Shown: positions 10,187-20,454, counted from the stretch's first letter. The stretch: 64,000 bases of DNA from Scolanthus callimorphus (GCA_033964015.1 CM066916.1:17570675-17634674); one strand, 5' to 3'. The notes: generated by a model not told the origin, from the sequence alone. Numbers and translations: made by a program.

Positions 10187-10305
10187 AATGCTCGGCCCAG
10201 ATTCTGGACTCCTTACCCTTCTTTATACCAATACCAAAGCCTTTTGGTACCCATTTCTTACTTATACCAAGCCTGAAAACCCTACCCCTTTAGGGCCGAG
10301 CATCC
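10187..10305. repeat. Small inverted repeat
   Basis: ATGCTCGGCCC near 10187 is inverted as GGGCCGAGCAT near 10294, around an internal duplication (CTTATACCAA). It is a possible short MITE in the intron between exons 2 and 3. Confidence 0.45.
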
Positions 10306-10369
10306 CCGTATAGTCCCCCCGGGGGGCTAATATATAGCATAGACTGTGTACCAATAATGGTATGTAGAT

Positions 10370-10493
10370 AAAATTTATAAAATATTGATTGTAAAGACGT
10401 TTCGTTGCTACTGCCACTACAGTGTAACGCATATCTTATCCGTCATCTGTTTAACATTTAAGCGCTTTACAATCAATATTTTATACATTTTAT
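10370..10493. repeat. AT-rich inverted repeat
   Basis: ATAAAATATTGATTGTAAAG (10378-10397) is inverted as CTTTACAATCAATATTTTAT (10464-10483), with about 66 bp between. Intronic. Confidence 0.5.
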
Positions 10494-10669
10494 TTAAAGC
10501 ATTAAATATATATTTTCACTAAAATAATATCAAATCTGTAATTTGGGATTCAAGAAAAAAAAACATCACTCGACTGTTAATTCCACAGTAAAACGAATTT
10601 CCCATTTGAACGAAATTAATTTCTGACATTTTCTCATCTAATCCTTTTCGATTTTCATCCTTCTATTAG

Positions 10670-10959
10670 CCCTTGCATCTGTCACATGTGTCTGTGCCAC
10701 GTACAAATAGTGCAACAGCTAGCTGCAAGACTGTGCAACGTAGAGCTTTAGCTGTTGAGCAGTTTCGGCAAAACATCAGTGGTGGAGAAAATGATGATAT
10801 CCAGAGGCAGAGGAAAGCGGAGTTACAAAGAATGGGCGAAGAAGAACGACAAAAGTTTGCCAGGGAGGCTGGTCTGAGAATACATGTATCTGAAGAAGAG
10901 GGCCTGGCGATGAAAGCAGACTTGGGAATACCCTGGAACAAATTAAGACAACTAAGAAA
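10670..10959 (+). CDS. RAG1-like N-terminal gene, exon 3
   Basis: The acceptor TTCTATTAG ends at 10669. The exon is open throughout and joins exon 2 in phase 0 (KTGGT | PLHLSHVSV). It encodes a basic, helix-rich segment: QRRALAVEQFRQ, a charged stretch with RMGEEERQKFAREAG, and AMKADLGIPWNKLRQLRK. The donor is AAGAAA|GTTAGT at 10960. I recognise the AxKxxLxxPWxKLRxLR element as recurrent in cnidarian proteins that also carry the RING region, but it has no established function known to me. Unlike exon 2, there is no stop or shift. Confidence 0.6.
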
Positions 10960-11310
10960 GTTAGTATTTGATAAAGGCAATCAATCATTTTTTCAAAGAG
11001 GGGAGGGGTGGGAAAAAAGGAGAAATCTAATTTACCACAATAGAATGATACATGTACCTGAAGGAAATACACATAAAACTTGGTGCCAACAAAAATATTG
11101 TAACAGACTGGTTATATCATGCATTTCCATACATATTAATTTTCTTAAGTGTTACAATTTAACTCATTTGGCAGGTCAGCTGTTTGCAATTCACTGGACC
11201 TCAAGGCAGGAATAACTAAAATTTAGGATGTGGATTTTTTTATTGGCCTTATAGTAGCACCACAGTTGGTTTCCAATGAGAGTTACTTTTTTTCCTATTT
11301 TATTTTAAAG

Positions 11311-11517
11311 ATGGCTCACAAGCTTTGGAGTGCAGTTAGCTAGCGAGAAGAAGCAGCGTGAACTGTCTGAGCAACAAAAACTTACCAATGTTTATGCTGA
11401 GCACATGCCATTCATGTTCAACAAGAGTGGAGGTGGGACAGAGATCCGTCTAGCTGAATGTTCACAAGTTGAGGACCTTACAGCCTTGGTCTATGGGCAT
11501 CTTGAACAGAACATGAT
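11311..11517 (+). CDS. RAG1-like N-terminal gene, exon 4
   Basis: An AG at 11309-11310 (TATTTTAAAG) is followed by ATGG. With the two bases left by exon 3 this gives codon AAA, then WLTSFGVQLASEKKQREL, so the phase agrees. The exon continues EQQKLTNVYAEHMPFMF and a charged segment to HLEQNMM, ending at donor GTAAGT (11518). It is fully open. The content is helical and charged with no catalytic motif I can name. Confidence 0.55.
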
Positions 11518-11617
11518 GTAAGTTAGGGGGATTATATAAAGTGACCCTTTATGGAAGGGGGTGGGGGTCAACAAATAAATTGTTATATTTATTTGTACAT
11601 TAATATTTTAATTTTAG

Positions 11618-11815
11618 GCACAGAAATCTAACCTGGCACAATGGTATAATACCTGATCAGGAGATATTGATTAAGTTCGGTGGTGACAAAGGTGGGGGCA
11701 CATTTAAGCTGATGTTTGTGACAACATTTGAGGCACCAGACAATGCTCACAACATGGAACTTGGCGTGCAGAGGTACATGTGGGATATTGAAGATCTTGA
11801 GAAGCAAACATGGAG
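11618..11815 (+). CDS. RAG1-like N-terminal gene, exon 5 (GGDKGGG motif)
   Basis: The acceptor TTTTAATTTTAG ends at 11617, and phase with exon 4 is kept (codon ATG, then HRNLTWHNGIIPDQE). The segment IKFGGDKGGGTFKLMFVTTF, then EAPDNAHNMELGVQRYMWDI, carries a glycine-rich GGDxGGGxFK motif that recurs in many cnidarian uncharacterised proteins. By position it could be the first acidic residue of a transposase-like fold, but this is inference. The donor is GTTAGT at 11816, leaving phase 2. Confidence 0.55.
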
Positions 11816-12140
11816 GTTAGTGATACAAACATTATGTAAGCTTATTAGTTATGTTATGCATTTTAACAAACTGAATGATCAAGGGTTCGAGTCACAAGTT
11901 TGTCACAGGTTAGCAAATGCCATTGTATACTCAAATAATGGCTTACTTCATTTTTTTTTTCTGCACAAGTGTTGATGAATGCATTCTGGAATACCCCCTC
12001 CTAAACATTCCACAGTCAGACTAGGTTGGTCTAAAATAGTTTATTAACAATAAAGTTCCTACAGATGTACCCTAACATCCTATGATTTTTGGCCTTTTTA
12101 AATATTCCTGCATTGAAAAAATCCTATTATTTTTTTTCAG

Positions 12141-12391
12141 ACAAAGAAATCAAGCTCTTCATGGCATCATATCCATCTTCCTTCCCTAAAGCAACAGTTA
12201 TTCCAAAGATGCACATCCTGGAAGACCATGTAGTCCAATGGGTTAAGATGTACAACACTGGATTTGGTTTGCTTGGGGAACAAGGCATTGAGTGCATTCA
12301 CCACCAGTTCAACAAAATGAAAGCAGATTATGCTGGCGTGAGAAATGATAAAGATCAGGCAAAGTGGATAATGGAGGAACATCATCGGTGA
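12141..12391 (+). CDS. Last exon, C-terminal segment of the same gene
   Basis: After a strong polypyrimidine tract and CAG (12138-12140) the open frame reads DKEIKLFMASYPSSFPKATV, then IPKMHILEDHVVQW, GFGLLGEQGIECIHHQFNKM and a stop at 12389-12391. The xPKxHxLEDHVV and GEQGxExIHxxFN elements are the usual C-terminal signature of the same cnidarian family. The phase left by exon 5 does not fit this frame, so one or more exons that normally lie between are missing here. Only about 325 bp separate the two. The copy is probably internally deleted. Confidence 0.5.
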
Positions 12392-12642
12392 TGCCATCCA
12401 GAAAATATATCCCACACTCCAACAACAAAAAGAAGAAAGAAATTAGTTGAAGAGTAACAAAGATTCATTTAAGGCACTGTCATGTACACCAATTCTGAGA
12501 GCAAAACATAATGTGCAATTTCCAGAAAAATCCATACCCCACCACAGTCAGGAATTGGAAATCCCAGAGGGACGTTGGTCAATTTACCTGACATTCCAGA
12601 GGGTTAAGCTGTTATTTTTCATACAAATATTGCAATTCCAGA

Positions 12643-12812
12643 GGGTGTATATTTGCCTTTGTCACACAGCAGCCATCTTGGATTTTTATAATACAGCGAA
12701 ACAGGCATGAAAGCGAGGCCAGGCATGTTAGCTCACCCACGCATAGTCTTCTTTGTAAGAAAAAATTCAAGATGGCTGCTGTGTGACAAAGGCGAATGTG
12801 GTGTATATGTCT
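12643..12812. repeat. Inverted repeat, ~45-bp arms
   Basis: TTTGCCTTTGTCACACAGCA followed by GCCATCTTGGA (left) is inverted as CAAGATGGCTGCTGTGTGAC followed by AAAGGCGAATG (right). The loop is about 65 bp. It resembles a short fold-back MITE in the 3' flank of the RAG1-like gene. Confidence 0.6.
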
Positions 12813-12883
12813 GGGGGAGAAGGGCATGGGGTCTTTAAGAGCATTCTTTCTATGTAATGCAGTAATAATCTTGCCAAAGAAAA

Positions 12884-13501
12884 CCTGGCGTAACAAATCG
12901 ATAGAAATCTATCATCGATAGAAATCTATCATCGATCAGATTGACCGATCATTATCGATTAGTATCGGGAATCGATACAAATCAATAGTCACAGCCATCC
13001 CCGTCAGATCGATAAAAATCGATATCACTTGATATTGAAAGTATAACATAACACTGTTCCAGTCAAAGATAAACGTTATTTAAATTTATTGTGTCTCGAG
13101 CAAGAACGCAGCAGACGAGCAGCAAACTATACCATGCTAGACAAAGATCCGAGAAGTGGACTACCCATACCCCATACCCTGGGGAGAGGCCGAAACTCTG
13201 CCCGCCAACATTTGCGTTGTTTCTCGGAAACTCAGATCTCTAATTCTTTGGACCTCGAGCCTCTGGTTTCCAGGGTGAACTATTAGAGGCATCTTTTCAA
13301 AGAATATCGATACATTAATCAATCCTGTGCTTGTCGATACAAATCAATGAAAATCAATATAATTATTGAAAAATCGATAATCACAACAGAGCTAGCGATC
13401 AATTTTTATCGATTGTCGATAAAATCAATCGATTAAAATCGATTAGTATCGACAAATATCGATTTTATTTGGGTATCGATTTATCGATTTGTTACGCCGG
13501 G
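12884..13501. mobile_element. 618-bp TIR element with 7-bp target duplication
   Basis: The left end CCTGGCGTAACAAATCG and right end CGATTTGTTACGCCGGG are inverse with one mismatch. AAGAAAA flanks on both sides (12877-12883 and 13502-13508) as a target-site duplication. The outer ~130 bp on each side are packed with ATCGAT/CGATAGAAATC motifs, and the ~200-bp centre has unrelated composition. No transposase is present, so it is non-autonomous. Superfamily is uncertain from a 7-bp duplication. Confidence 0.8.
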
Positions 13502-13508
13502 AAGAAAA

Positions 13509-14200
13509 TCATGAAAAAAAATTGATATATATATATGTTTCACAGAGAAGCAGCAAACTAAATTGGCTACAAAGTGGGATTTCATAGTTACCCTTTAATC
13601 AAATAAATCCACACAGTCAATTTGCTCAAAAATTCAAGTACGATTGAACGTTCGTTCGACTAGAGAGACGACGCTGTCCCGAGTGTTCATGTAAGCTTCT
13701 AGGGATGCTCTAGAATACAAAATTTATAGAAAAAAAAAATCCGGCAGCCCAGAGAATACTTTAGATGGTCAGCTAAAGAGGTATACATTACAAATTGTGC
13801 TTACCTGAGTGAAGAAAAACTTCCATTCCAAGGTAAAGCCCACAGAGAAGCCAAAGTAAAATCCAACCGTTTTCTTAGGCGCCATGTTTGCAACCGACAC
13901 GTGCCGACGAAAAACCCTTCAGTTCTTGATAAAAGTCGGGTTTTAAAATCCTGCATTCCCATCAGTCTAACAAAAAGAACATCTCCAATGCACTTATCGA
14001 TGTTTCAGAAATCAAGAACGAAACTACGTGAGAAATAATGAGTGTTTGAAACAGTGTCTAGATAGTGACACGACAAACTCATGGTCAAACAATTTCCCGC
14101 CTCGTTTTCGTGCAGACACCGCGCGTTAGAAGCAAGTATAGGGAACTGGTACCGAGTGTCCAGCGACAGGGGCTCTGAAACAGTCGTGTGAGGAAGAGAG
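13509..14200. other. No gene seen
   Basis: This holds an (AT)n tract near 13530 and otherwise unique AT-rich sequence. The minus-strand ORF at 14005-14265 has no motif. Confidence 0.4.
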
Positions 14201-14419
14201 ATCATGGATATCAACATAAGTCTGTTAATCGCTCCAAGGAATTTGTTAATCAAGACGGAGATCATACACTATACACTTAGCATTAGTTTTACAAATGCGC
14301 GCGCCAGAACAAGCTCAACATTGCCTCGGTCTACAATTGAACGCGCAAGAACTAGTTCACTGGACACATACAACTGCGCTGCGGAGAACTACGACGCAAC
14401 GTACACATACTTACGGCGA

Positions 14420-14725
14420 TTGATGGTCCTACCCTTCCTCCCGCACTCTGAGATTGTAACCATGTTTACAAGACTCACCGTTAAGGCATCGGCAGAGCCG
14501 CTGAATGCCCTAGTACAGTATGTGAAGAGCCAATGGATTGAAAACCTCCTCCATCCACCAAAAGATTGGAGTGTTTATGGAAAGGCCATCCGGACAAACT
14601 ATTAACCATAGCCGAAATCTACTATTAAATTCTATCAAACCTATCGAATCTGGTCGTTTCTTTTGAAGTATGACATCATGCTTTGAATCGCCGAGCAAAG
14701 AGAGCCAGTCACTTTCCCCTCTAAG
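14420..14725 (+). pseudogene. MULE-like transposase relic, 5' part
   Basis: The frame at 14420-14602 reads RRLMVLPFLPHSEIVTMF, ALVQYVKSQWIENLL and PPKDWSVYGKAIRTNY. It matches the segment of MULE-type and related cnidarian transposases that precedes the conserved RTNNxxEGWH motif. After RTNY there are stops for about 70 bp. Another frame then resumes just before the MITE as HHALNRRAKRASHFPL, the continuation of that motif, with a stop where the W of GWH is expected. The copy is dead. It continues beyond the inserted element at 15113. Confidence 0.6.
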
Positions 14726-15112
14726 GACAGAACCCAAAAATGGCAAAGATTTTTACCCTACGGTCAGGTAAAGTCAGATAGGCTTGATTCTTTGCATAGA
14801 GCATCCTTATACAATAAGAAACAAAATGGAAATGAGTATTTTTTTCTAATTGATCCGTCTTTAAGATATCAGCTGCTAAACTTTGGTTACTGCATCGTTT
14901 TATGGCAACATTTGTACAATTCTAACAAAAAATGTCAAAAAGTGCTGCAGCAACCAAAGTTTAGCAGCTGATATCTTAAAGACGGATCAATTAGAAAAAA
15001 ATACTCAGTTCTATTTTGTTTCTTATTGTATAAGGATACTCTATACAAAGAATCGAGCCTATCTGACTTTACCTGACCTTAGGGTAGAAATCTTGCCATT
15101 TTGGGTTCTGTC
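14726..15112. mobile_element. Fold-back MITE with 9-bp target duplication
   Basis: Arms of about 165 bp (14726-14890 and 14952-15112) are inverted copies beginning GACAGAACCC and sharing GTCAGGTAAAGTCAGATAGG, ATCCTTATACAATAAGAAAC and TTAAGATATCAGCTGCTAAA. The loop is about 60 bp. CCCTCTAAG occurs directly on both sides (14717-14725 and 15113-15121), a 9-bp duplication typical of Mutator-type elements. It interrupts the MULE-like relic: joining the flanks gives HFPL-stop-VLFELVHQE in one frame. Confidence 0.8.
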
Positions 15113-15537
15113 CCCTCTAAGTCCTCTTCGAGCTAGTACACCAGGAGGCCAGGCTGTGCCGCCTGCAGATCAGGCTGGTGTCCGAGAAAAAGTTGCAACG
15201 GGTAAAGAGAAAGAAAATACAGGCAGCTGCAGGAGAAAGTATCCTCGCACTGGGATGCTTACGCAAACAGAGAAAAGACCGCAACTCAAATCCTGAAGGC
15301 ATGCTGTGCCGCCTGCAGATCAGGCTGGTGTCCGAGAAAAAGTTGCAACGGGTAAAGAGAAAGAAGATACAGGCAGCTGCAGGAGAAAGTATCCTCGCAC
15401 TGGGATGCTTACGCAAACAGAGAAAAGACCGCAACTCAAATCCTGAAGGCATGCACTTGCTTGAACCGTCCAGCCCGTTCAGTTGCCCGTTCATTGAAGG
15501 TTATGATTTAAAGACATCGGCACTTAGCTCACACTAG
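15113..15537 (+). pseudogene. MULE-like transposase relic, 3' part with 150-bp tandem duplication
   Basis: The frame continues from the interrupted 5' part as VLFELVHQEARLCRLQIRLV, then SEKKLQRVKRKK and QAAAGESILALGCLRKQR, resembling the basic C-terminal tail of the same cnidarian transposase family. A 150-bp unit starting GCTGTGCCGCCTGCAGATCA is present twice (15153-15302 and 15303-15452) with a single difference that I can see. Because 150 is a multiple of three, the 50-residue block repeats in frame. The near identity shows the duplication is recent compared with the decay of the gene. Confidence 0.6.
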
Positions 15538-15841
15538 AAATACAGGCTAAGCAAACCATTTCCAAAACAGCAAAGTTTAAAAGTGATAACAAATGTTTCC
15601 ATACAAATCCAAGATAGTGTTATAACGAATTCTAGCATTAGTAACTCAAACATCTACGCATGCGTACGTATGTGGCCGCGCGAGGCCTCGGGATGACAAC
15701 AGCTTGTTGCAAAAAGGCGGTGTTTTTGGCAAACCCAAGAGTTTTACCGCAGAACCGGGGCCAGATTTTTTAAAGTAGCAAAAATATTAACTAAGAAGTA
15801 CTTGGAGCTTTGCACATAGTAGTTTTAATACTGAACAATCA

Positions 15842-16072
15842 GTGAAAACCTCGAGTGAAGTCGGCGTTAATATCGCGGCGGCGTTTAAAGATCGAGACCC
15901 AGAGAGGACAATTTTACGAATTTTGTTGTGCGTCGCCGTGCTTTTGGAGGTATCTGCGCAAAAATCATGCTGGTTCTGCAAGAAAACTAGATCGGGAGAG
16001 CAGTGTAGAGGTCCGCTAAGACGATTTGCCAATGTCATGTCACGCGGGGTTTGGCGGCAATCACGACGATAA
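15842..16072 (+). CDS. Possible short ORF with CxxC, unknown
   Basis: An open frame encodes an N-terminal hydrophobic stretch (ILRILLCVAVLLEVSA) followed by KSCWFCKKTRSGEQC and a basic end. A secreted or membrane small cysteine protein is conceivable, but there is no homologue I recognise and no splice or promoter evidence. It could be chance. Confidence 0.2.
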   Translation: MKTSSEVGVNIAAAFKDRDPERTILRILLCVAVLLEVSAQKSCWFCKKTRSGEQCRGPLRRFANVMSRGVWRQSRR

Positions 16073-16263
16073 CTGGGCGTGCACTCGACATTGGACACGA
16101 GCGTTACGGGAGGCTAATAGTTTCTGCTCTTGTCCACTCACTACACATTCAAATCAACTTGAAACTAAAGAAATAGAAAAACGACTCTATCCATTGTTCG
16201 ATCGTGTTGGCAAGAGGGTCCCAGTCTGCAGGTCGGGGACGCCTGACTTATGTAACGCCTTGG

Positions 16264-16605
16264 AACTGGTTTTCTTTGCTGATGATACAAATATTTTTTT
16301 TTTTCACACGAAAATTTTAATTTATTATCTATAATAGTTAATAGAAAGTTAGAAAAACTAACTGATTGGCTCCGTCCAAGGCAAAGAAGGCAAAACTTGA
16401 TATTAAAGTATCATTGAGTGATAATGATATTCAGCACGTTAAAGAAACGGTTTTTTTAGGAGTTGATAAACATCTAAGCTGGCTACCACATATCAATAAT
16501 ATCGCACGTACGGTATCAAAGGCAGTAGGTATAATGTATAAAGCAAGTATTTGCCTTCTAAAACAGTCTCTTAGGACGCTCTATTACCATGGGTGGTATA
16601 GGTGT
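16264..16605 (+). mobile_element. LINE reverse transcriptase relic
   Basis: FFADDTNIFF is the catalytic FADD box of a non-LTR reverse transcriptase (YADD type). It is followed, with frame changes, by EKLTDWL, PRQRRQNL, HVKETVFLGVDKHLSWLPHI and ARTVSKAVGIMYKASICL, the usual order after the RT palm. The expected ANKLSLN stretch between DWL and RPRQRR is missing, so the copy carries an internal deletion and several shifts. CR1/L2/Jockey-like group. Confidence 0.7.
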
Positions 16606-17232
16606 GACGACGGGCCCTCACTCGACTATCTTTTAGCCCCGAGGTATGAAGTGTATTTATACTCCATCATACTTTGTCATTGAAATTTTGCCCCATTAGT
16701 TCGGATTAGAAGATCGACAAATAATTGCCTTTCACATTTCGTCCTCGACCATTCAGAGAACGATACTTGGCTTAGGCACTATCGAGATGGGGAAAAGCAA
16801 AAGGAAATCCAGATCCAGGTAGGCCTTTTGTCTCTTCACCTCAGGTAATCAAGCTATCTTCGCACGTGTAACACTCAATAATCTTTCAAAGATTACCAGA
16901 TTATCGTGCTTACATGATGAAAATGCAATTGATAATGATTCATCACCGCATAGATTGAAGGAAATCTGAGAGCAACACAGTTTCTGTTTCCTGTAATTCT
17001 TGTGTTGGTACGTATCGTATTTCCTCGAGATTTCCTTGAGATTTCAGTTGTCCCGCGACCTACAATACCTTACAAACTCGAAAAGTGCCTTCAAGTAGTG
17101 TTGAAACCCTCGTTCAACGCTTCGATAAAGATGTGGCTTATTTTATGCGTTGGACTCCCGCAGCCCAGAACATTAAAATATTAGATCGATCTCCACTCGT
17201 TTTCTTTCGAAAGGTTCGTGTTTTAGTTTTAA

Positions 17233-19458
17233 GGAGGCTGCCTACAATTTTTTCTGCCCTCGACCACCAAACTTTGTTTGCCAGCTATTCAAGTACACAA
17301 TCTTGTACCGGTCTGAGCTTTCAAATGGTTACCCTGGAGGGTTTGAGTTTTATTGTAATGTGTATTTTGTTGTGATCGGAGTTGCTATAGCAACGTAATA
17401 GCCACGCCCTTATTCATAATTACGGGACAGTAGACGCGTTGGTCGATCCAAACTTTTAAAATGACACCCCTCGCACTAATCCCTGAGTAACAGACAATAA
17501 TCCAGGCAAATTTGGAGAGAATTCATTGGGCCAATTTTATGTTATTCGAGAGGACTTCTTTACCGTCCGAATTATCTACAAACCAATGCAATGTGTCAGC
17601 CAAATTTCCCTTCTTAGGATGCTTTCGATTTTATTTGGCATGTGTTCAAGTATCGACAAGTAAACTGCAAAAGTTGAGAAATTTTGGCCAGAATTCTAAA
17701 TCATACGTTTTTCTCCTCTGACAAAAATCCCATATGTCAATTATTTTGCAACTTCCGTAAATTATTATTGAATATATACCAAAGATAACACCAAAGTCTT
17801 GAGTACATTGAAGTTTTTTTAAGGCATCGAGAAAAAAATCCAAACTTCATTGCCTTCGGTTTGCTTGACCCGGTTTTTGTCATTATACTTTGTTTTCGCC
17901 TGTTAGAGCTTTCATGTCGGTTTTCCCTAAAGCGAGCGACATTCCAACATGGGAATCGACCACTGCTTCTATGGCTCAATGAATTCTCCACACAGTTCGC
18001 TGTCACGCTTCTAAGAAGCAAAGCTGTAGAGACGTTGAATCTGGTCATATATATATTGAATTTAACAGACATCTAAAATGAAAGATACCGCTATGGTGCG
18101 AAAAATGAAATTCTATGTTTTGGTATTGTTCATTGCACGACCTTGTTTGCTACGCTTTGAAAGTCAAATAAATGCGCATTATTATCACTACGCGCGGCCA
18201 AATTGTAAACCGCCCTCTCTAAAACGCTCTATTTTTGCGGGCCAAATGGCAAACAGCGGGCCGCAAATACATTTACCGCCCTCATTCTGATTGGCCGTGG
18301 TGGCGCTCTGCTGCCACGCTAGACCAATCAGATCACGCGGATACCATTTTAGTGCGAGTTTGTGGCGGGAATTCACTCGGTGAAAATTTTTCGGCGAGTT
18401 TTTCTAACTTTCTCTCGTTTCTTTATCGCCATGGAATTGAAAGAAACCCCGTATTTCACTCTCAGTAGCCAAAACTCAGACTTGAACGTTGATCAGTTGG
18501 CTAAATGAACAAGCAAAAAACACAAAGAAAGCGACCGAGTGGCAAAATAAGGAAGTTTGAGAAATGATGCCACAAGGCACAAGCGAAACGTTGTTGTCGA
18601 TTTTACCATCGTAAAACAAGAAAAGTCATAAGTGAAATTCTACGGAAATTCTACGCCGAAGTTAAAACAGAGAAAGGGAAGCCTTGACCCCGAGTACTCT
18701 GACAGGAAAGCAGCGATTCATCGCCAAATCACACCGGTGAGCCGAAACCTCAACAACAACAAGCTTAGTCTCATGTTCGAAGCGAAGGCGAACAAGTTGT
18801 TTACTAGAAAAAGAAAATATTGTGGAACCGAAACATAAACTCGCTATCAGTCTGGGAAACAGTACTTAATTCGACAGCCACGGACAGAACACCGACGAAA
18901 AATGGAGGGCTCCGGAGATATTGGTTGAATTTATCTGGTTTTTGGTGTGCTTTCGTTTCGCGGGTCGAGGACAGGAGGGATGGCGAGAGCTGACTAGAAG
19001 TAAGCCTACAAAAAAACAGTTAAAAAACATTTGCCATGTTTTCATTTGTATTACCTTTTGGGATTCTTATTACCCTGCTAGCAGAGTAGATTTTTATGTG
19101 CTTTTAAAAGTTGTGATTCTTTTTGTTTCATGTATTAACCTAAGTTTGTAATCTCAACGGGCGAAATAATTGTGAACGATAGGATTTTTGCCTTTATCTA
19201 AGCTTACAGTATTCAATTCGGTTGGACGAACACTATCATACACACTATCGTATTATTTGGCCTTGTGTAGTGATAATAATGATAATAACTGTCCTATTCT
19301 ATGGCCGCAACAAAATCACAACAAAATGCACACTACAATAAAGTTCAAACCCTCCAGGGTAACCATTTGAAAGCTCAGACCGGTACAAGTTTGTGTACTT
19401 GAACAGCAGGCAAACAAAGTTTGGTGGTCGAGGGCAGAAAAAATTGTAGGCAGCCTCC
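17233..19458. mobile_element. 2.2-kb TIR element flanked by TTAA
   Basis: The left end TTAA|GGAGGCTGCCTACAATTT and right end AAATTGTAGGCAGCCTCC|TTAA are inverse. The homology continues inward for about 130-150 bp (CCCTCGACCACCAAACTTTG, AATGGTTACCCTGGAGGGTT). TTAA stands at 17229-17232 and 19459-19462. TTAA duplications are typical of piggyBac and Kolobok, and the GG start favours Kolobok-like. I find no transposase of either type inside; the interior holds a Crypton/ZMYM-like pseudogene at 18431-18890. Confidence 0.75.
18431..18890 (+). pseudogene. Crypton/ZMYM-like protein relic
   Basis: From ATG at 18431 the frames, with shifts and stops, read MELKETPYFTL, DLNVDQLAK, NEQAKNTKKATEWQNKEV, ETLLSILPS, ILRKFYAEVKTEKGK, DRKAAIHRQITPVSRNLN and FEAKANKLFTRKRKY. 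The order matches the N-terminal SAM-like part of the Crypton-derived tyrosine-recombinase-like family (ZMYM, QRICH1, KIAA1958 relatives) that is multicopy in cnidarians. The conserved catalytic part is absent. At least three stops and two shifts make it a pseudogene. It is carried wholly inside the TTAA element. Confidence 0.6.
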
Positions 19459-19513
19459 TTAATTCTCCGATTTCATCTGCATTCTGAGCTTAAGTTATGT
19501 TTTCTCCTATAGA

Positions 19514-20450
19514 CAGGGCATCTGGGGAAGTGCGGCAGTGCGATTCCGCACTTTTGCCCAAAAATCGCACTAAACCGCACTTTCACACTTTCTTCGCACT
19601 TTTCCGCACTTTTTAAGAAAATAACTAAAAATTGTGTGAAAAATTCCTTCTAAACACGGCAATTTCAAAGATTTGTAGGTCAATACCTAGTTTATTATGT
19701 TGATGCTGAAGTATTAAGCGCAAAAACCTTGAAAACTCCAAAATTTTCTTCCGATACGATCGCCACCGAACGCAAAAAATACCAGGCGTTCCACAACAGA
19801 CCGTTTGAGCATGAGTACAAGAAACCATCAATTAGGAGATCTGTAATTGGATGAAGTTAAAGCCAATAGCTGATCTTGTAAGAAATGGGTAAATACAAAT
19901 GGCGCGCGTTTTTCGGTATTCATTGCTTTTTCAAAGACCAAATCGGTGACCCCCGTTTTTATTTGCTAAATAGGTCAAGTATATAGCGGAAAACAGCATA
20001 CAGGAGAACGAAAAACGTTGGATGTTAGAAGTTCGTTTATTTGTACTTAATACAGGAGTTGATTGTCTGGAGAAATAGGCGCTCTTAGTGATTTTGGGGG
20101 TTCGAGTTTTAAATGACTGATGGCGCCCAAGCAAGCACGGTGAGCCCATCTTTTTTTCATTTTTCCATTGTTCTTGACCTAAATATTGATCATGCGAAGT
20201 TTAATAAGTTAGCTGTTACATCAATTTCAACGAAAATGCTTTAGAAATGACAAAACAAATAGAAAATCAACAGAAACGACTCGTTATGATCCCCAAAATG
20301 CACAAACTACAAATTAAAGAAGAAAAAATTACCGCACTTTTCCGCACTTTTGACCGTTTTACCGCACTTTTTCCCGCACTTTTTTCTAAAAAATCCCGCA
20401 CTTTTCCGCACTTTTTTGCCGTTTTTTACCGCACTTCCCCAGATGCCCTG
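19514..20450. mobile_element. 937-bp TIR element inserted into a duplicated exon block
   Basis: The terminal repeats are CAGGGCATCTGGGGAAGTGC on the left and its inverse GCACTTCCCCAGATGCCCTG on the right. TAGA is present on both sides (19510-19513, 20451-20454). The uninterrupted site survives nearby at 20621-20632 (TCCTATAGACCA), proving the 4-bp TAGA duplication. Both subterminal regions are crowded with CCGCACTTTT repeats. The CAGGG start looks hAT-like, but 4 bp is too short for hAT, so the class is open. No transposase is present. Confidence 0.85.
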
Positions 20451-20454
20451 TAGA

